Below, in pieces: positions 33,049 to 45,200 of a DNA stretch of 64,000 nucleotides (positions are counted from its first letter, which is position 1; each line of letters starts with the position of its first letter). The DNA is from Tetrahymena thermophila SB210 (taxonomy: Eukaryota > Ciliophora > Oligohymenophorea > Hymenostomatida > Tetrahymenidae). The notes beneath the pieces are model-generated. The model was not told the origin of the DNA, made no database searches, and saw only the letters and a program-made list of their open reading frames with translations. Location: the NCBI RefSeq assembly GCF_000189635.1, contig NW_002476368.1, positions 496,001 through 560,000 of the forward strand. Direction: 5' to 3'. A program made the translations under genes and the position numbers.

Positions 33049-34755
33049 ATGAAGCAAATTATTTATGTTACTGAATCTTTACATGAAAATGATTTTAAGA
33101 AATCTTTAAATAAAAGCTAACATTTATAAAACACTCATTTAAAAATATTCTTTCAAAAATTTTTACATAGTAAATATGCTAATATAGCCTCAATAGAACT
33201 ATTGAGTTTAAAGTAGATTACTAATTATTAGATTCACGCTGAAGGCTTCAGCGATATAGAAGAATAAGATGAAATAAAATTTGGAAAATCAATTCAAAGT
33301 TTGGAAAATTTGAACCATCTGTAGATAGCTGCAGGAGACTAAATTACAAGCAATTTCATAATAGGAGTATTAGAAGGTTTAAAATAATTACATAAGCTAG
33401 AATCTTTTAATCTCTATCTTTTAAATATTAAACATTTTAATAATGAGATTTACTCTGATATTTTAGGATGTTTTAAAAATATACAGCATTTAAAATCACT
33501 CAGATTTTTCTTAAGAAGGACATCTAATTGGACTCACTCTATGCAGCTTGGAGAAGAAATTCAATATCTAGAATCGCTTCAAAAATTGTACTTAAGTTTC
33601 CCATAGAATAATTTAAATAACTCAGCTCTATACAGTCTTTCAAGTGGTATTTCTAAACTAAAGAATTTAGAAAGTCTTAATATAAATTTGGATGAAAATG
33701 AAATTTCTCCTGATACTGTTTATTATTTTGGTATTTGTTTACAACCTCTTAATAAACTAAGCAAGCTTTATTTAAGATTCAATAAAGCAAAAATAGGAGA
33801 TTATGGATGTGAAGGGTTGGCAAAAGGAATATTTAACTTGAAAATTTTGAAAAAAGTAAGAATAAAAATAGGCCCTAAAAATAATATTTCTGATATAGGA
33901 GCAAGTCATTTAGCCAATTCATTTAAAAGCTTAGAAAATATAACGAAATTTGGCTTTTTTATTCATGGAAATTAACAAGTTTATAACAAAACTATTGAAT
34001 TATTAGCCGATTCATTAAATAAAATGGTAAAAATATAAATTTTAAGATTAGATTTAGAAATTTTCGATCATTCAAATAATAAGGAAAATTAAAATAGTTC
34101 ATTGGATTCAAATAAATAAAAATAATATTTCTAATAGTTCTTTAAGAGCTTTGAGTGTTTAGAATAATTGCAATAATTTAATATTCATTTATATGACATT
34201 TATTTTAAACAAAATGCATTAGAATAACTATCATTATCTTTTTAAAAATTTTCAAAGTTGTAAATAATGGAAATCATTTTTTATAAAGCTTAAATCAGCC
34301 CTAATATATTACTTAGCTTTAGTGAATCGTTTAAATATTTAGACAATCTATAAAAACTAAATTTGATTTTTGAAGAATGTAAGACTGGAAAACAAAATGT
34401 ATTTTAGCACTTATTTTCTAATTTATGTTTTTTAAAAAAACTTCTTCATTTAGTGCTAAATCTAGGTTAAAATAGATTAGTGTAATATGAGCTAGTTTAG
34501 TTATGGAATTCTTTAGAAAACCTCAAACTGCTTTAATGTCTATTTTTAGATATAAAATTTAGTTTTAAGATTGAACCATTTTTTCTCAGATAAATAGTAA
34601 ATTAGTTTAAATTAATGGACAAGTTAAGATCACTTGAGCTGTATATTGAATTGCATAATTATAATTTAGAATATAATAAAAAGTTATAAAATATAATAAA
34701 TTTAATTTTTATAAAGCCTAAAAGGCTAGTCGTCTGTGATATTTCAGTTGTTTGA
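33049..34755 (+). CDS. Leucine-rich (RNI-like) repeat protein, 568 aa
   Basis: A single frame of 568 codons, ATG 33049 to TGA 34753-34755. It shows irregular repeats of 25-30 residues with spaced leucines and asparagines: IQSLENLNHLQIAAGD, LKNLESLNINLDENEI, LNKLSKLYLRFNKAKIG, ANSFKSLENITKFGFF, FKYLDNLQKLNLIFEE. The pattern (LxxLxxLxLxxN, with GxxGxxxLAxG-like turns such as GDYGCEGLAKGI) is that of ribonuclease-inhibitor type LRRs, which form curved protein-binding surfaces. There is no signal peptide, membrane segment, kinase or F-box domain that I can see, so it is probably an intracellular binding protein. Ciliates have large families of such proteins; the partner cannot be inferred. Confidence 0.75.
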
Positions 34756-35351
34756 ATAAATTAATAAATTATATAAAAATATTTTTCAAAAATTTAAAGT
34801 ATCTTTATCTACACCAAACTTATTAACAAAAATATTTAAATTTGAATAAAATTAGAATTAAAAAACACTATAATTATGAGAAGTTTATTTTTAAATTTAA
34901 TAATTCTAAGGTTTTAATTTTATTTTTTAAGAATTCTAAATTAACATTAATCAATGAATCTTTTAATATTAAAATTTTTTTAAAAATTTGATGTTTTTTT
35001 AACAGAAATACAGAAAATAAGTATTGATAATAAAATGATTTAGATATATAATAACATTTTAAATAAAGTAAAATTAATTAATTAAGAAATTAATAGTATA
35101 ATGACAATAATATACATGGTATTAATGATAATATTTATTGTTTGAATCTAACAAAATTTTTCATTAAATTGAATCTATATAAAAAACAGCGAACTAATTA
35201 AACTAATATTTTTTTAAATTTTCATCTCTAAAATATTTTTTAAGTAATAATGAAATTTTAATTTTTGCAAAATAAATTTAGTTTTTTCTTATGATTTGCT
35301 GAATCTAAATAGCAATTTATTTATCTAATCAAGCCAAATTATTTATTATTC
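34756..35351. other. Spacer between convergent genes
   Basis: A 0.6-kb AT-rich region between the 3' ends of the leucine-rich gene and the kinesin gene. Nothing recognisable. Confidence 0.5.
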
Positions 35352-38207
35352 TCAATGCTAAAATGATGCATTATTAGGGTTGTAAGATCTAGATTGAGAG
35401 TAAGAGTGGTGTTATTATTGGTTAACTATTGGGACAAATTGTTAATTTTATTTTATACTATTTGAGCGATTTGTTAAGTGATTTGTATTGATATTATAAT
35501 TCTATCTTTGATTGCTGAAATCATCTATTTAACTTGACTAGAATTAAGGGTTTTATCTCTTGTTTGGTGATACATTAGACATTAAAGGTCTTGGCAATAA
35601 ATTTGTGTGCCTAAATGATTACATTAAATTTTATGGGGAAATATTAGCTGAAAAGCTATGATTAGGATTTTATCTATGAGCTGTTTAATTATCATCTGAA
35701 AAGAAATTAATGCTGTTATTATTTGAGTTATTATTGTTAAAATTACTGTTATTATTCGAAATGTTTTAATAAAATGTATATCTTCCGAAATTGGTTGGTA
35801 ATGAATCTCCTTAAAACGGAGTTCCATTTGGATTGTTACTGCTATTATTTTGAGCTCCATTATTGCCACCGTTATTATTATTAGCACTGCTATTATTGTT
35901 ATTTTAGCTTACTTTTCTGCTAAGACTAAGAGGTGCTTATTGGGAGCTACCTACAGAACTATAATGTTATTTTACAGGAGAATTGTTATTAGATATTCTT
36001 TTATTTTATATACGAATCAAATTTTATGGTGGATTTGTAATGGAGTTAGATTGGGAGTTACTTGCTATTGTAGAGCGATCTATTTCATTTCCTAAAATTC
36101 TCCTTTCAAGTATCTTTTTATCTCTTCTGAGAGCAAGGATTTCTTGTATAAGATCTTTTTTTGACATATTTTTCCAATTAATAGATGGGGAAAGAGGTTA
36201 GTTCACAAATGGGTTAGCATTTTCATCATCATTTAAACCTCCTCCATATGAAAAGGTTGAATTAAAATCTTCTAATTATCCACCATTTTTAAGATGTTAT
36301 ATACGATCACGGAGATCTTGATTTTCACGCTACAGATGGAAGAGTTCTTTCTCACATATCTCACTTTTCTTTATTGCTTGGTCAGTTGTTTCTCTTAGCT
36401 CTTTATTATTTACTAGGAGATCTCTCACCATTGCAATACTTTCTATTAGTCTATCACTAAAGTGATCATAGTCTCCATTACCTTAAATTCTAATTAAATT
36501 TTAATTTTACAATTATTAGTTTTAAAGCTAGAGAGTGTTAATCCTTTATAGGAGCTGCTACTATTGTATAAACGAATGATGCTATAACTAAGCAATAGCA
36601 TTTTGGTTCTATCCACCTCCATTTTAGGCAATTGCTTAGTTTAAATTAGAAAAATTTGTAGAAGACTCTCTTACTGTGGATTGAGAACTATCTAATTTAC
36701 TAATGTTGTTTAAACTAGCAGGATTATTTCCATTATTGTTATTGCCATTAAGATTATTGTTGTTTTGGTTGGTTGAGGATGTGTCAGAGCCTTAACCCTC
36801 GATTCACTCTTAATTTGCCATTGCTATGCTCATTCTTGCCTTCTAAGAAGGAGTTAACTCACTTGATGGTTAAGCACCTCCTCCATATTAACAAGTTGGC
36901 AAACAACAATTAGGAGGGTGGTTAGAAGAAAAACCACTTCCACTATTATTAAGATTGGTAACGAATTGAATATGCTAATTTGCTTTATCAAGTTCAAATC
37001 TAAGTCTGTTATTTTCTTGTTTAAGATCTTTGATCACTTTATTTTTAGGATCATCATTTCTAATAGGTTCGTTTTTAATATATGTAGCTTTTGATGCGTA
37101 GTTCAGAGTGGAAATATTTTCATCTATGAAGGAATCATTTGGATTTATACATGCAAGCATAAGACAATAGCTATTACCACCAATTGATTGCTTAAGAAGA
37201 GAAGTCAATTTACTCTCTCTATAGGGTATATGCTGATATTAATCTTTTTATTTATTTGATACGCGGTGAATGTCACTCAAAGTAGTAATTACCTATCTTA
37301 AAATGAATAAACTCTTGTTGATATCAATACTTTCTTTTGCTAACTTCCCTTCCGTTCCAGTTTAACCTATTCTTTCACTACCTGCTAAGTCTACTAATTC
37401 TAGCTTACTAAAAGAACTCGATTATGTACTTAAATCAATTGATTCTACTTTTAAAGTTAATATTGTATGTGAACGACTTGAAGCCATATTTAATTTATGA
37501 GAAGCAGTAACACGGTTTCTTATACCATAATGGAAAAAATTCATGACTTCTTCAGCGCTTTTACAGTCAAAGACAAATAAATTTTCTACTTAAAACTAAT
37601 CTCTCTAATTCCAACGCAAGCGCAGTCCTTAGCTTAAAACGGGAGTACCATCTGCACTATTCTACTTAATTGAATTAGGGTTTAATAAGTCATATATTTT
37701 TTCATTATATATTTATAAAAAAGAGCATGTGACATTAAATTCTCCGCCTTCTTTTGCCTTAAGCTTATCGAATAAAGCACTTACTGCTCTTGGAATAATA
37801 CCAAATCGCTCAGGATTTTAATGCTGCTTTGGCCTTGGCTTTGGTGCACTATTTCCTCCTTCTTTATTACTTTCTTTAGGAGGAGCTAATTCGTATTCAT
37901 ATCCTTCCATAGTGTGAGTTTTTCCTGAACCTGTTTGGCCATATGCAAAAATGGTACAGTGATAGCCTTCTACAACCTTATTCAAGAGATAGTCTATATT
38001 TGCTTATTCATATACCTAAAGCTAATTATTGTTTGGTGTAAAAACATAATCGAATTTGAAAGTCTTTCTTTCTCTCCTACCATCTTCAGCTATCATAATT
38101 TCTTTTGTTTATTCATCTATTTATACCCTTGAATTGGCATATCCTTTTTCTTTTTCTGAATCAAGAAAAGGTCTTACACGTATTCCTACTTTGATTCTTG
38201 TTGTCAT
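35352..38207 (-). CDS. Kinesin with N-terminal motor; in-frame TGA after the motor
   Basis: ATG 38207 opens a kinesin motor: [10 protein letters not shown] at 5-14, P-loop GQTGSGKT at 90-97, switch I NMASSRSH at 240-247, switch II DLAGSE at 273-278, [10 protein letters not shown] at 329-338, and the [10 protein letters not shown] end near 375. A Lys/Pro-rich insert (about 105-132) enlarges the region after the P-loop. A short coil follows ([20 protein letters not shown]), then Gly/Ser-rich sequence. At codon 468 (36804-36806) the frame meets TGA. The same frame then continues for 483 codons of clearly protein-like sequence: Asn-rich tracts, a coiled coil near 36,450-36,280 ([33 protein letters not shown]) and a Gln/Asn/Ser tail ending at TGA 35352-35354. 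Either the product stops at 467 aa, or the TGA is bypassed. A GTGAGT...AG segment 36791-36862 (72 nt) would remove it in phase (927 aa), but it is far less AT-rich than the introns seen nearby. Kinesin subfamily not assigned. Confidence 0.85.
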
Positions 38208-39216
38208 TTTACTATTGCAATTGTTTCAGATTTTTTATATCTTAAAATTTACAATCCTTTTATTTAATATCAACAGAAAAAATTAGACTTTCTAACAGAT
38301 AAAAAATATGTTCAATTATATAAATTTTTATCAATTCACACTTTTGATTTTGATTTGCTACTTAATTCTAGGCCTAATAACTATTTGATAGGTTGCCTAC
38401 TATGCTTTTTATTTTAATTGCTGATTGATTGACTGACTTTCTGAAAATTTGTATTATTCTTTGGATTCCTTTTATCTAATATATCTAAGTTAACTTTGAA
38501 ATTTATTTATTAATAAAGAAATAGTTTTGTTTTTATTAATATGTGTTACTCAATCAAAACCTCTCTTTTTTGGTAAATACAATAAATTATAATTATTAAA
38601 TAATGGTGATCTTTAAAAAAAAGATAATCAAAATACAAAACAATAAATACTTAAAAACTTTTTTAATCATTTATTTTCTTAAATTCTTTATCAATCATTC
38701 AATTAATTGATTGATTGATTATTTATCTCTTCATGTTAATCCATTAAATAATATTTTTGATTATTTTTAAGAAATTAGATAACAAATACTGCCCATTTGA
38801 AAAATAACCATCGCTTTATGCTATTATTACCAAATTTATAAGTCTATCATTTTATTTTAATCATTCATTTTTTTTCAAAATAAAATTATTGAATGTATAT
38901 TATTGGTTGATTTTCAAACTCAAAAAATAATAATTTATTTATCACAATTCAAATATTTATTAATTATTAACCTTTTTTAATATTCAAGTCAGAATAATTC
39001 AGATTAAATAGCTTACATAATAATTTATTTTTAAAAATGTTTTTATGTATTTAATTACTAATTTATATATGTCTATTAATTTAAATATTCAAAAAAAATT
39101 TATAGCATTTAAATTTATAAAATTTAGTTTTGTAATTTAATTTATAATAATCAAATATAAAATAAATTTGATACATAATCAAATGAAAATAATTATCATG
39201 ATAAAATATTTGTAGA
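38208..39216. other. Spacer between kinesin gene and the next gene
   Basis: 1.0 kb of AT-rich DNA that should include the kinesin promoter. A TTGATTGATTGATT run near 38,707 is the only repeat seen. Confidence 0.5.
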
Positions 39217-41360
39217 TCATTTTACTCCAGAATTTGAAGTAATTTTTTTAACAGATAGGTTAGATCTTTTTGTGTCATTTTTTTTTTGAGTATAAATTTA
39301 ATAAACTCCTTCTTTTTTTGTCTAAAGGTCTATCCAAGATTGCCTAGGTGATTTTGAAAATGCTTAAGTAGGAGAATTAGGTCTTACAAACTTTTCAGAT
39401 TTTTTTACATCATAATCACATGGAGATGGAGTTTATTTAATTTAATTTACATTACTCCTCCTTTCACTAATACTAAAAGACTACTTTAGTTTTGTATTGT
39501 TTTAAGCAAATTCACTCTATGTAATTAAATATAATTTACTTAAATACTTATTATTCAAATGAATTACTAAATTTATAATGAACAGATCTTCTTTTTTATT
39601 GCATGAATGGCTTGGACTAAAAAATGAAGACCTCATTACACTATTTCTAACAGTTTATTGCTATTTAGGACTATATATTAAACTTTGTTTATGCTTTTCT
39701 AATATTCTTCAAAATTTATATTTTTAATTAAAATAATTTTATTTTATAGAATATTTAAAGACTGTATATAAAAATTGTTAAATATCAATTCTTTTTTTTA
39801 GATTAAATTGTATTTGTTTAAATTTTATTGTTAAAATATTTCACTTTCATGTATAAAAATAGAGCTTTTAATTTTTGAAGTTAAAAAACAAGTTCAATTT
39901 TAATATACACTTTTAAGTAAGAAAATATATGAAAAAAATCAACTCTTTCTTGATGAAACTTTTTCTGTTCATAAAAAAAATAAAAACTAAATACTTTTTG
40001 AACATGTGTGTCTTATCATACTCGTTTATATTTAACAATAGTGAAAGCTTTTAATCTGACTTCGCCAACTATCTTAAATATTCTTTTGGATTAATGCTTG
40101 ATTTAGTTCTTCGTCTGGTATCTTTACATCTATTAATTTTTATTAAAAAATTTTGATAATTAATTGAAAGATAAGGTAGATAGATAGATAAATATATAGA
40201 TAGTTAGTTGTTAGTTAGTTAGTTAAATAATTACTCAGATGTATTTTCATAGGCTGTGGCGTTTGTTGTATTACTAGGAGTATATAAATGCTTAAAAATT
40301 ATTTATTTAAATATCCTGTTATAAAGAAAAAATAAATAAAATATACTGATTCCTTAGAAGGGTCAATCTAAATTTTTTATTAACTCATTTAATAAACACT
40401 TTCTTCTGAAGAGATAGCTCCAACAGACATAATTTATTCTAACTGATCACTTTTGTAAAGCTAAGATAAGTTAGATACTTTATAAATTTAATACTAATCT
40501 AATTTTTAATTATTCTAAATAATTTATTGTTCTTTTATTTAGTTAAGTTTTTCATTCTCTAAGCTCAACACGCCTCTATTTTCATTTTTTTGGCTTTCAT
40601 TTATACTTGCATTTTCTATTTTATCATGAATTTACTATATGCTTGGTATCTATAATGATATTTTTAAACTATTTTTAAACCAAACTTTAAAGATAGATAA
40701 TAAATTAATTAATACACTAGTTTATTGCAAAGCTCCATACTATTTCTACCAGGATTTTTAAACTTTATTAATTAAAAAATTTTGAATATAGAAGTTCTAC
40801 TATTCTTTGAATATTTTGTAATTTAAAACAATTTTTTTTATCTTAAAAATGGAAAAACAAAATATACCAATTATATTTATAATTTGAAAGAAGCATGTTT
40901 TAAAGATATTGCAGTTTATTTGAAACTATTCATTAAAATTCAAATTTTTCTAATTCGCAAGATTCATCATTATTTTTTGAAGTTCTATTTTTGTTCAGTT
41001 TAAAAAAAGGATTTCAATCGATTTATAAAATAAATCTAAAACTAAAATACCTGCATAAGTGAAATTAAGCTCTTCTAATATTAAATGATCTAAAAAATCG
41101 CTTAATTATTTCATATAACCTTTACTATTTAGCTTTTCATAAATTGTAGATATACTTTCTAATGATTCTACTTCCTTTTTGATATCTTAAAAATCAGAAT
41201 TTTTCTGATTGATAATATTCCTGTATATAAAAAATGAGTTTATTTGTTGATATCATTATGAATATTTTCTCAATTTATAAGAGTTTTTCAATAGTTAAAA
41301 TTGAATTTTATAAAATTTTGCTTACATAATCAGTTTATTTCTACTTACTTTTATATCCTT
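39217..41360 (-). CDS. Multi-exon gene, coiled-coil with C-terminal PG-rich-like motif (5' part unresolved)
   Basis: Supported exons on the minus strand: 40718-about 40820, 40347-40649, 40235-40290, 39995-40129 and 39217-39670. All junctions are GT/AG, the introns are AT-rich (68, 56, 104 and 324 nt), and the phases agree (0, 0, 2, 2). The 40347-40649 exon is Gln/Glu/Lys-rich and helical (ENEKLNQIKEQQIIQNNQKL). Later exons give CKDTRRRTKSSINPKEYLRQ and the last exon TPSPCDYDVKKSEKF, PTQAFSKSPRQSWID and the end SNSGVK at TGA 39217-39219. The PSPCDYDV ... AFSKSPR pattern recalls sperm-tail PG-rich (STPGR) repeats of axonemal proteins, but there is only one weak copy. Coding-like sequence continues to about 41,360 (EVESLESISTIYEKLNSKGY, SDFLDHLILEELNFTYAG); it may be the 5' part of this gene or a separate small gene ending at a TGA near 40,970. 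No start codon was settled. Confidence 0.5.
40130..40234 (-). repeat. TAGA/TTAG tetranucleotide repeats inside an intron
   Basis: On the plus strand (TAGA)n at 40176-40190 and (TTAG)n at 40201-40224. Both fall inside the intron between exons 40235-40290 and 39995-40129 of the PG-rich-like gene, so length changes would leave the protein unaltered. Confidence 0.6.
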
Positions 41361-42218
41361 TAATATATTAAATTATTGTATTGGTAAAAATATTCAGTCA
41401 AATATATTATATAATATTAAATGCTTGAATAATATATTAATTAATACTTATTAACAATAAATATAATTAATAAGCAACAATTACCAAAAATTTGAATATA
41501 AATACATTTCCAAGCAATTTATTATTTAAGCGCATTAAGTTATTTAGTGATCACAAATAAATTAAATTCAAGCTATCTTTACATAACGATAATATTAATA
41601 TTTTTTATATATCTGTTAACGAATATTAATTAAATTTCTATTTAATTTTTATCATAATTTGACTTTTCTATAAAACATAAATTTCTTGTAATAAACAAAA
41701 GTCCATTTTCATTCAAAAATATTTCCAAATAATTAATAATATAATTTTTGTAAAGGTTTAAATATGAATTTAAAAATTTTTTAATTGTTAGCTATATTAA
41801 ATTCATTTTAAATCAAATATCTAAAAATAAACAAAATAGAAAAAAAACTAATTATAATTAAATTAAGATTGAAATCTCTTATTAAATGTAAAATATAAAT
41901 AATAATAATATTATTGACTACTTGAAATATAAATAAAAGTAAAAAAGGATTAATTTTCTATTAATTAAAATTTTTCTACTTTATTTAAAATAATTAATTT
42001 TTTTATGGTTTAATAAATTACAAATAATTTTGATTTATCAATAAAATAATTAAAAATTTATTTTTATAAAATATTAGTATCTTAAATTGTGTATTATTTT
42101 ATTATAGCTTTTATTTAATATTTTTATTTAAAATATGATTGAAGATATTATTAATGAATTATTTTTTCTACTTATCTTATATGATGTTATTATCTTCAAA
42201 ATAGGTTTAGGTTTTCTA
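41361..42218. other. AT-rich spacer
   Basis: 0.86 kb between the 3' end of giant surface protein A and the 5' region of the PG-rich-like gene. Nothing recognisable. Confidence 0.5.
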
Positions 42219-45200
42219 TCAATTATTATTTATCTATGCTTTAACATTTTCCTATAAAATTTTATTTTAATTTGACTTATCAAGAAATATATCTTACTAT
42301 TCATTTTAAAAAATATTAGAATCTTATAAAGTATAATTATGTTATTATTGTATTTTTATTTTATGTTTTTAATTATGGAGATGTTCTGATTTATCTTATC
42401 TTATTTCCATTTTATTTAAAAAGCTTTTATAATTTTCATTCTTTTTAAAATTTTTTTAACTTTATTTATATTATGATATTTACTTGCTAGCAAATGATTA
42501 TGAATAAATATTTATGCAATTATTTGTATCCTGCTCTGCTGAGTTAGAATTTTTACCTATTAATAAAAAAATACAATTTATTAGATTACTTTTATTTTAT
42601 AAATAATTTTAGATGATAAATTTAAAGCAATTACGTTTCATGCTAATAATTAATGAAGCTTTTCCTATAATGATAAAACGTATTTAAGATTTTAAAAATT
42701 TCCATCTTTTGTATGTCTACATGGATGTATGATTCTTGTTTGTAAATTTGTCATAAAGTTTTTTAGATAAAACATATTACAATAAGAATCTTAAAGTTTT
42801 GCCAAATATGTTAAATCTTGATTAAATTTTTTATTTCAATACTAATCCTACTAATATCATTGAGCATGAAAAATAAAAGAAGTAAATTAAAAGATAAAAA
42901 GCTTATGATTGAAATTAATTATTTATACTATAAAGTAAAATATTCATAAGAATTTATAAGTTAACTAAAATCTCTGTTTTTAGCAAATTTCTACATTATA
43001 TTGGTCTGTATGTTAACAAAAGTTTAGTATATAATCCAAGAATAGCTACTATAATTAACTGTTATAAATCCACGTTAGGAATAAAAGTACTTAGATTAAA
43101 AATAATAATTTTATAATTAATTCTTAACAAATCCCAAAAATAAAATTAAGGCTTATATTCAGAATAGTAATATCCATATTAATACTTTACCTTACAATAA
43201 TTTAGATTTAATCTAACTTTCCTTAGCTAATAAAATATAAAAAATGGTATTAGATAATAAATAATAACAATTGCATTTGAAAATAGGTTGTTAAATTAGT
43301 TATAAAATTAATTTGAGCAGTCTATATTTAGATCTAATAAAACGAGTGATCTATCACCTATTTATCTACATTTAAAAGAGTTAACAAAATAAACCATAGA
43401 ATTAGGCAAGAAGTAAATAAACATTACATTTAACATTGTGTAAATATGGTATTTTTTCACTTAAAAAGCTTATATTTTATTCAATATTAAAAGGATCAGA
43501 GCTAAAATTATTGAAAAAATAATAGGATTTAAAGCTTAAATAATATGATTAACTTTAATTCTGTCTATTCTATCATTAACTTTGCTATTAATCAGACAGT
43601 CTAATAAATTTTGAAACTATAATTAAGGACTTTAAAAAATATCAAAAATTTAATAAATATTCTATTAAAACTCATTTATCTTAAGTTTTAATATATATTG
43701 CATGATTTATAAATAATTAACTAAAATTTTCAGGTAAAAACTAGAGTAATCTTTGATTGAACTTTTAGATATAGGTAGCATCTAACTGTATCTTAAGTAA
43801 TAGCATGTTTGAGTGAAGATGAAGCTATTCATAAAAAGTATAGTGCTAATCAACCCATATGATATAATAAAAATAATGATACTGATTATGTATACAATTT
43901 AAATAGCCAAGGAAGCGCATTAAATACATTCTGATTCAGACAATTATTTTTTAGAATACCTTTCTTGCCAAAAAACTCCAAAAATATCACATTCTTCACA
44001 TAAAGGGCCTAAATATCCCTTAATACACCCATTAATAGAGCTGATATCTGATTCCTGGCAGCTTATAGGATTATTTACGCATTGTATTATTTAATCTGAG
44101 TGCTTACTTACTCTCCAATGTCCATTCTTTAGCTAAATAGTGCTCCCTTAACATTAATCAGCAATTTTAGGACATTACTTACAACTTGATTATATGTTTT
44201 AACTATTAATGTAAGTTATATTATAACTATCATAGTTTACTAGAGAGTAGGAACCAATTTAGCAATATTAGCAGCTATATATACTAAATATTAAATGCTT
44301 AAATTCTTCTCCTATTATACAATTTCTAAATTAAACAGACACTATAATAGGTTTTTATTCAAATTTATTTATTTAATAATTTAATTTTAATTATCCAACG
44401 CCAAGTGGTTAACCCATAATAGATACTTAAGTAAAAGCAAAAGATTTTGTTTAAGAATCAAAAGAATCTGAGAGTATAGCAATTTAACCTTCAAGTTAAA
44501 TTTACTATTGATCTATTTGTTGCAGACTAAAGCTAATTTAGGAAAGCTCGTTTTAGATTTCAGTTTGATATTGATTGTTTTGAAATATTTTAGTCTCGAA
44601 AGCTAAAAAATTTTTTTCTTCATCCTTAATACCTAATACTATATTAAGTTTGTCTCCACTTTTTAAATTGAATAAATTTAGCTACCCTGAATACATTTCT
44701 TGATTTAAATTCTATTTGAACTTATATTTGATAGGTGAATTATCTTAGATTACTGAAGTAATTGAAATCACATCAATGCTAGATAAACCCAGATTGTAAT
44801 TTTAACCAAATATATCAGCAGTGTTATTATGTATGTCTAGTAATCTCACTTAACTAAGTAATTGAGTAGAATATTAATATAAATTAGAATTTTGAATTCT
44901 AAAACCTCCACCAATTTGAGCATGATTTTATTTAATGCTGCAAAATTTATCAATATTAATTATTCCTTGCTGTTCTTTAAAATAGATAGCTCCACCACTT
45001 GCTTTAGCAACATTCCCTTAAAATGTAGAGTTAGAAACATTAAATTTAATAAAATTATTTTCAATAAATAAAGCTCCACCATTGATTCCTGTGTTATTAT
45101 TGAACTAACTATCACTAATTTAAATATTTTATACATTTATGATATTTATGTTAACTGAATTATTTAAATATGTTAAATTCTTCATAATGATTTCATTTGC

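Noticed and set aside
35624-36201. Several short plus- and minus-strand frames in the kinesin tail region
   Set aside because: They are out-of-frame shadows of the Asn-rich kinesin tail, which is continuous in its own frame.
36791-36862. A 72-nt GTGAGT...AG intron removing the kinesin TGA
   Set aside because: Phase is right, but the base composition (about 40% GC) is unlike the strongly AT-rich introns elsewhere here, and it translates into sensible protein. Kept only as an alternative.
39671-39994. An extra small exon giving SKPFMQQKRRSVHYKFSN in a different frame of 39,540-39,640
   Set aside because: It would need a 31-nt intron. The other frame runs unbroken from 39670 to the stop at 39217 and fits the phase of the previous exon.
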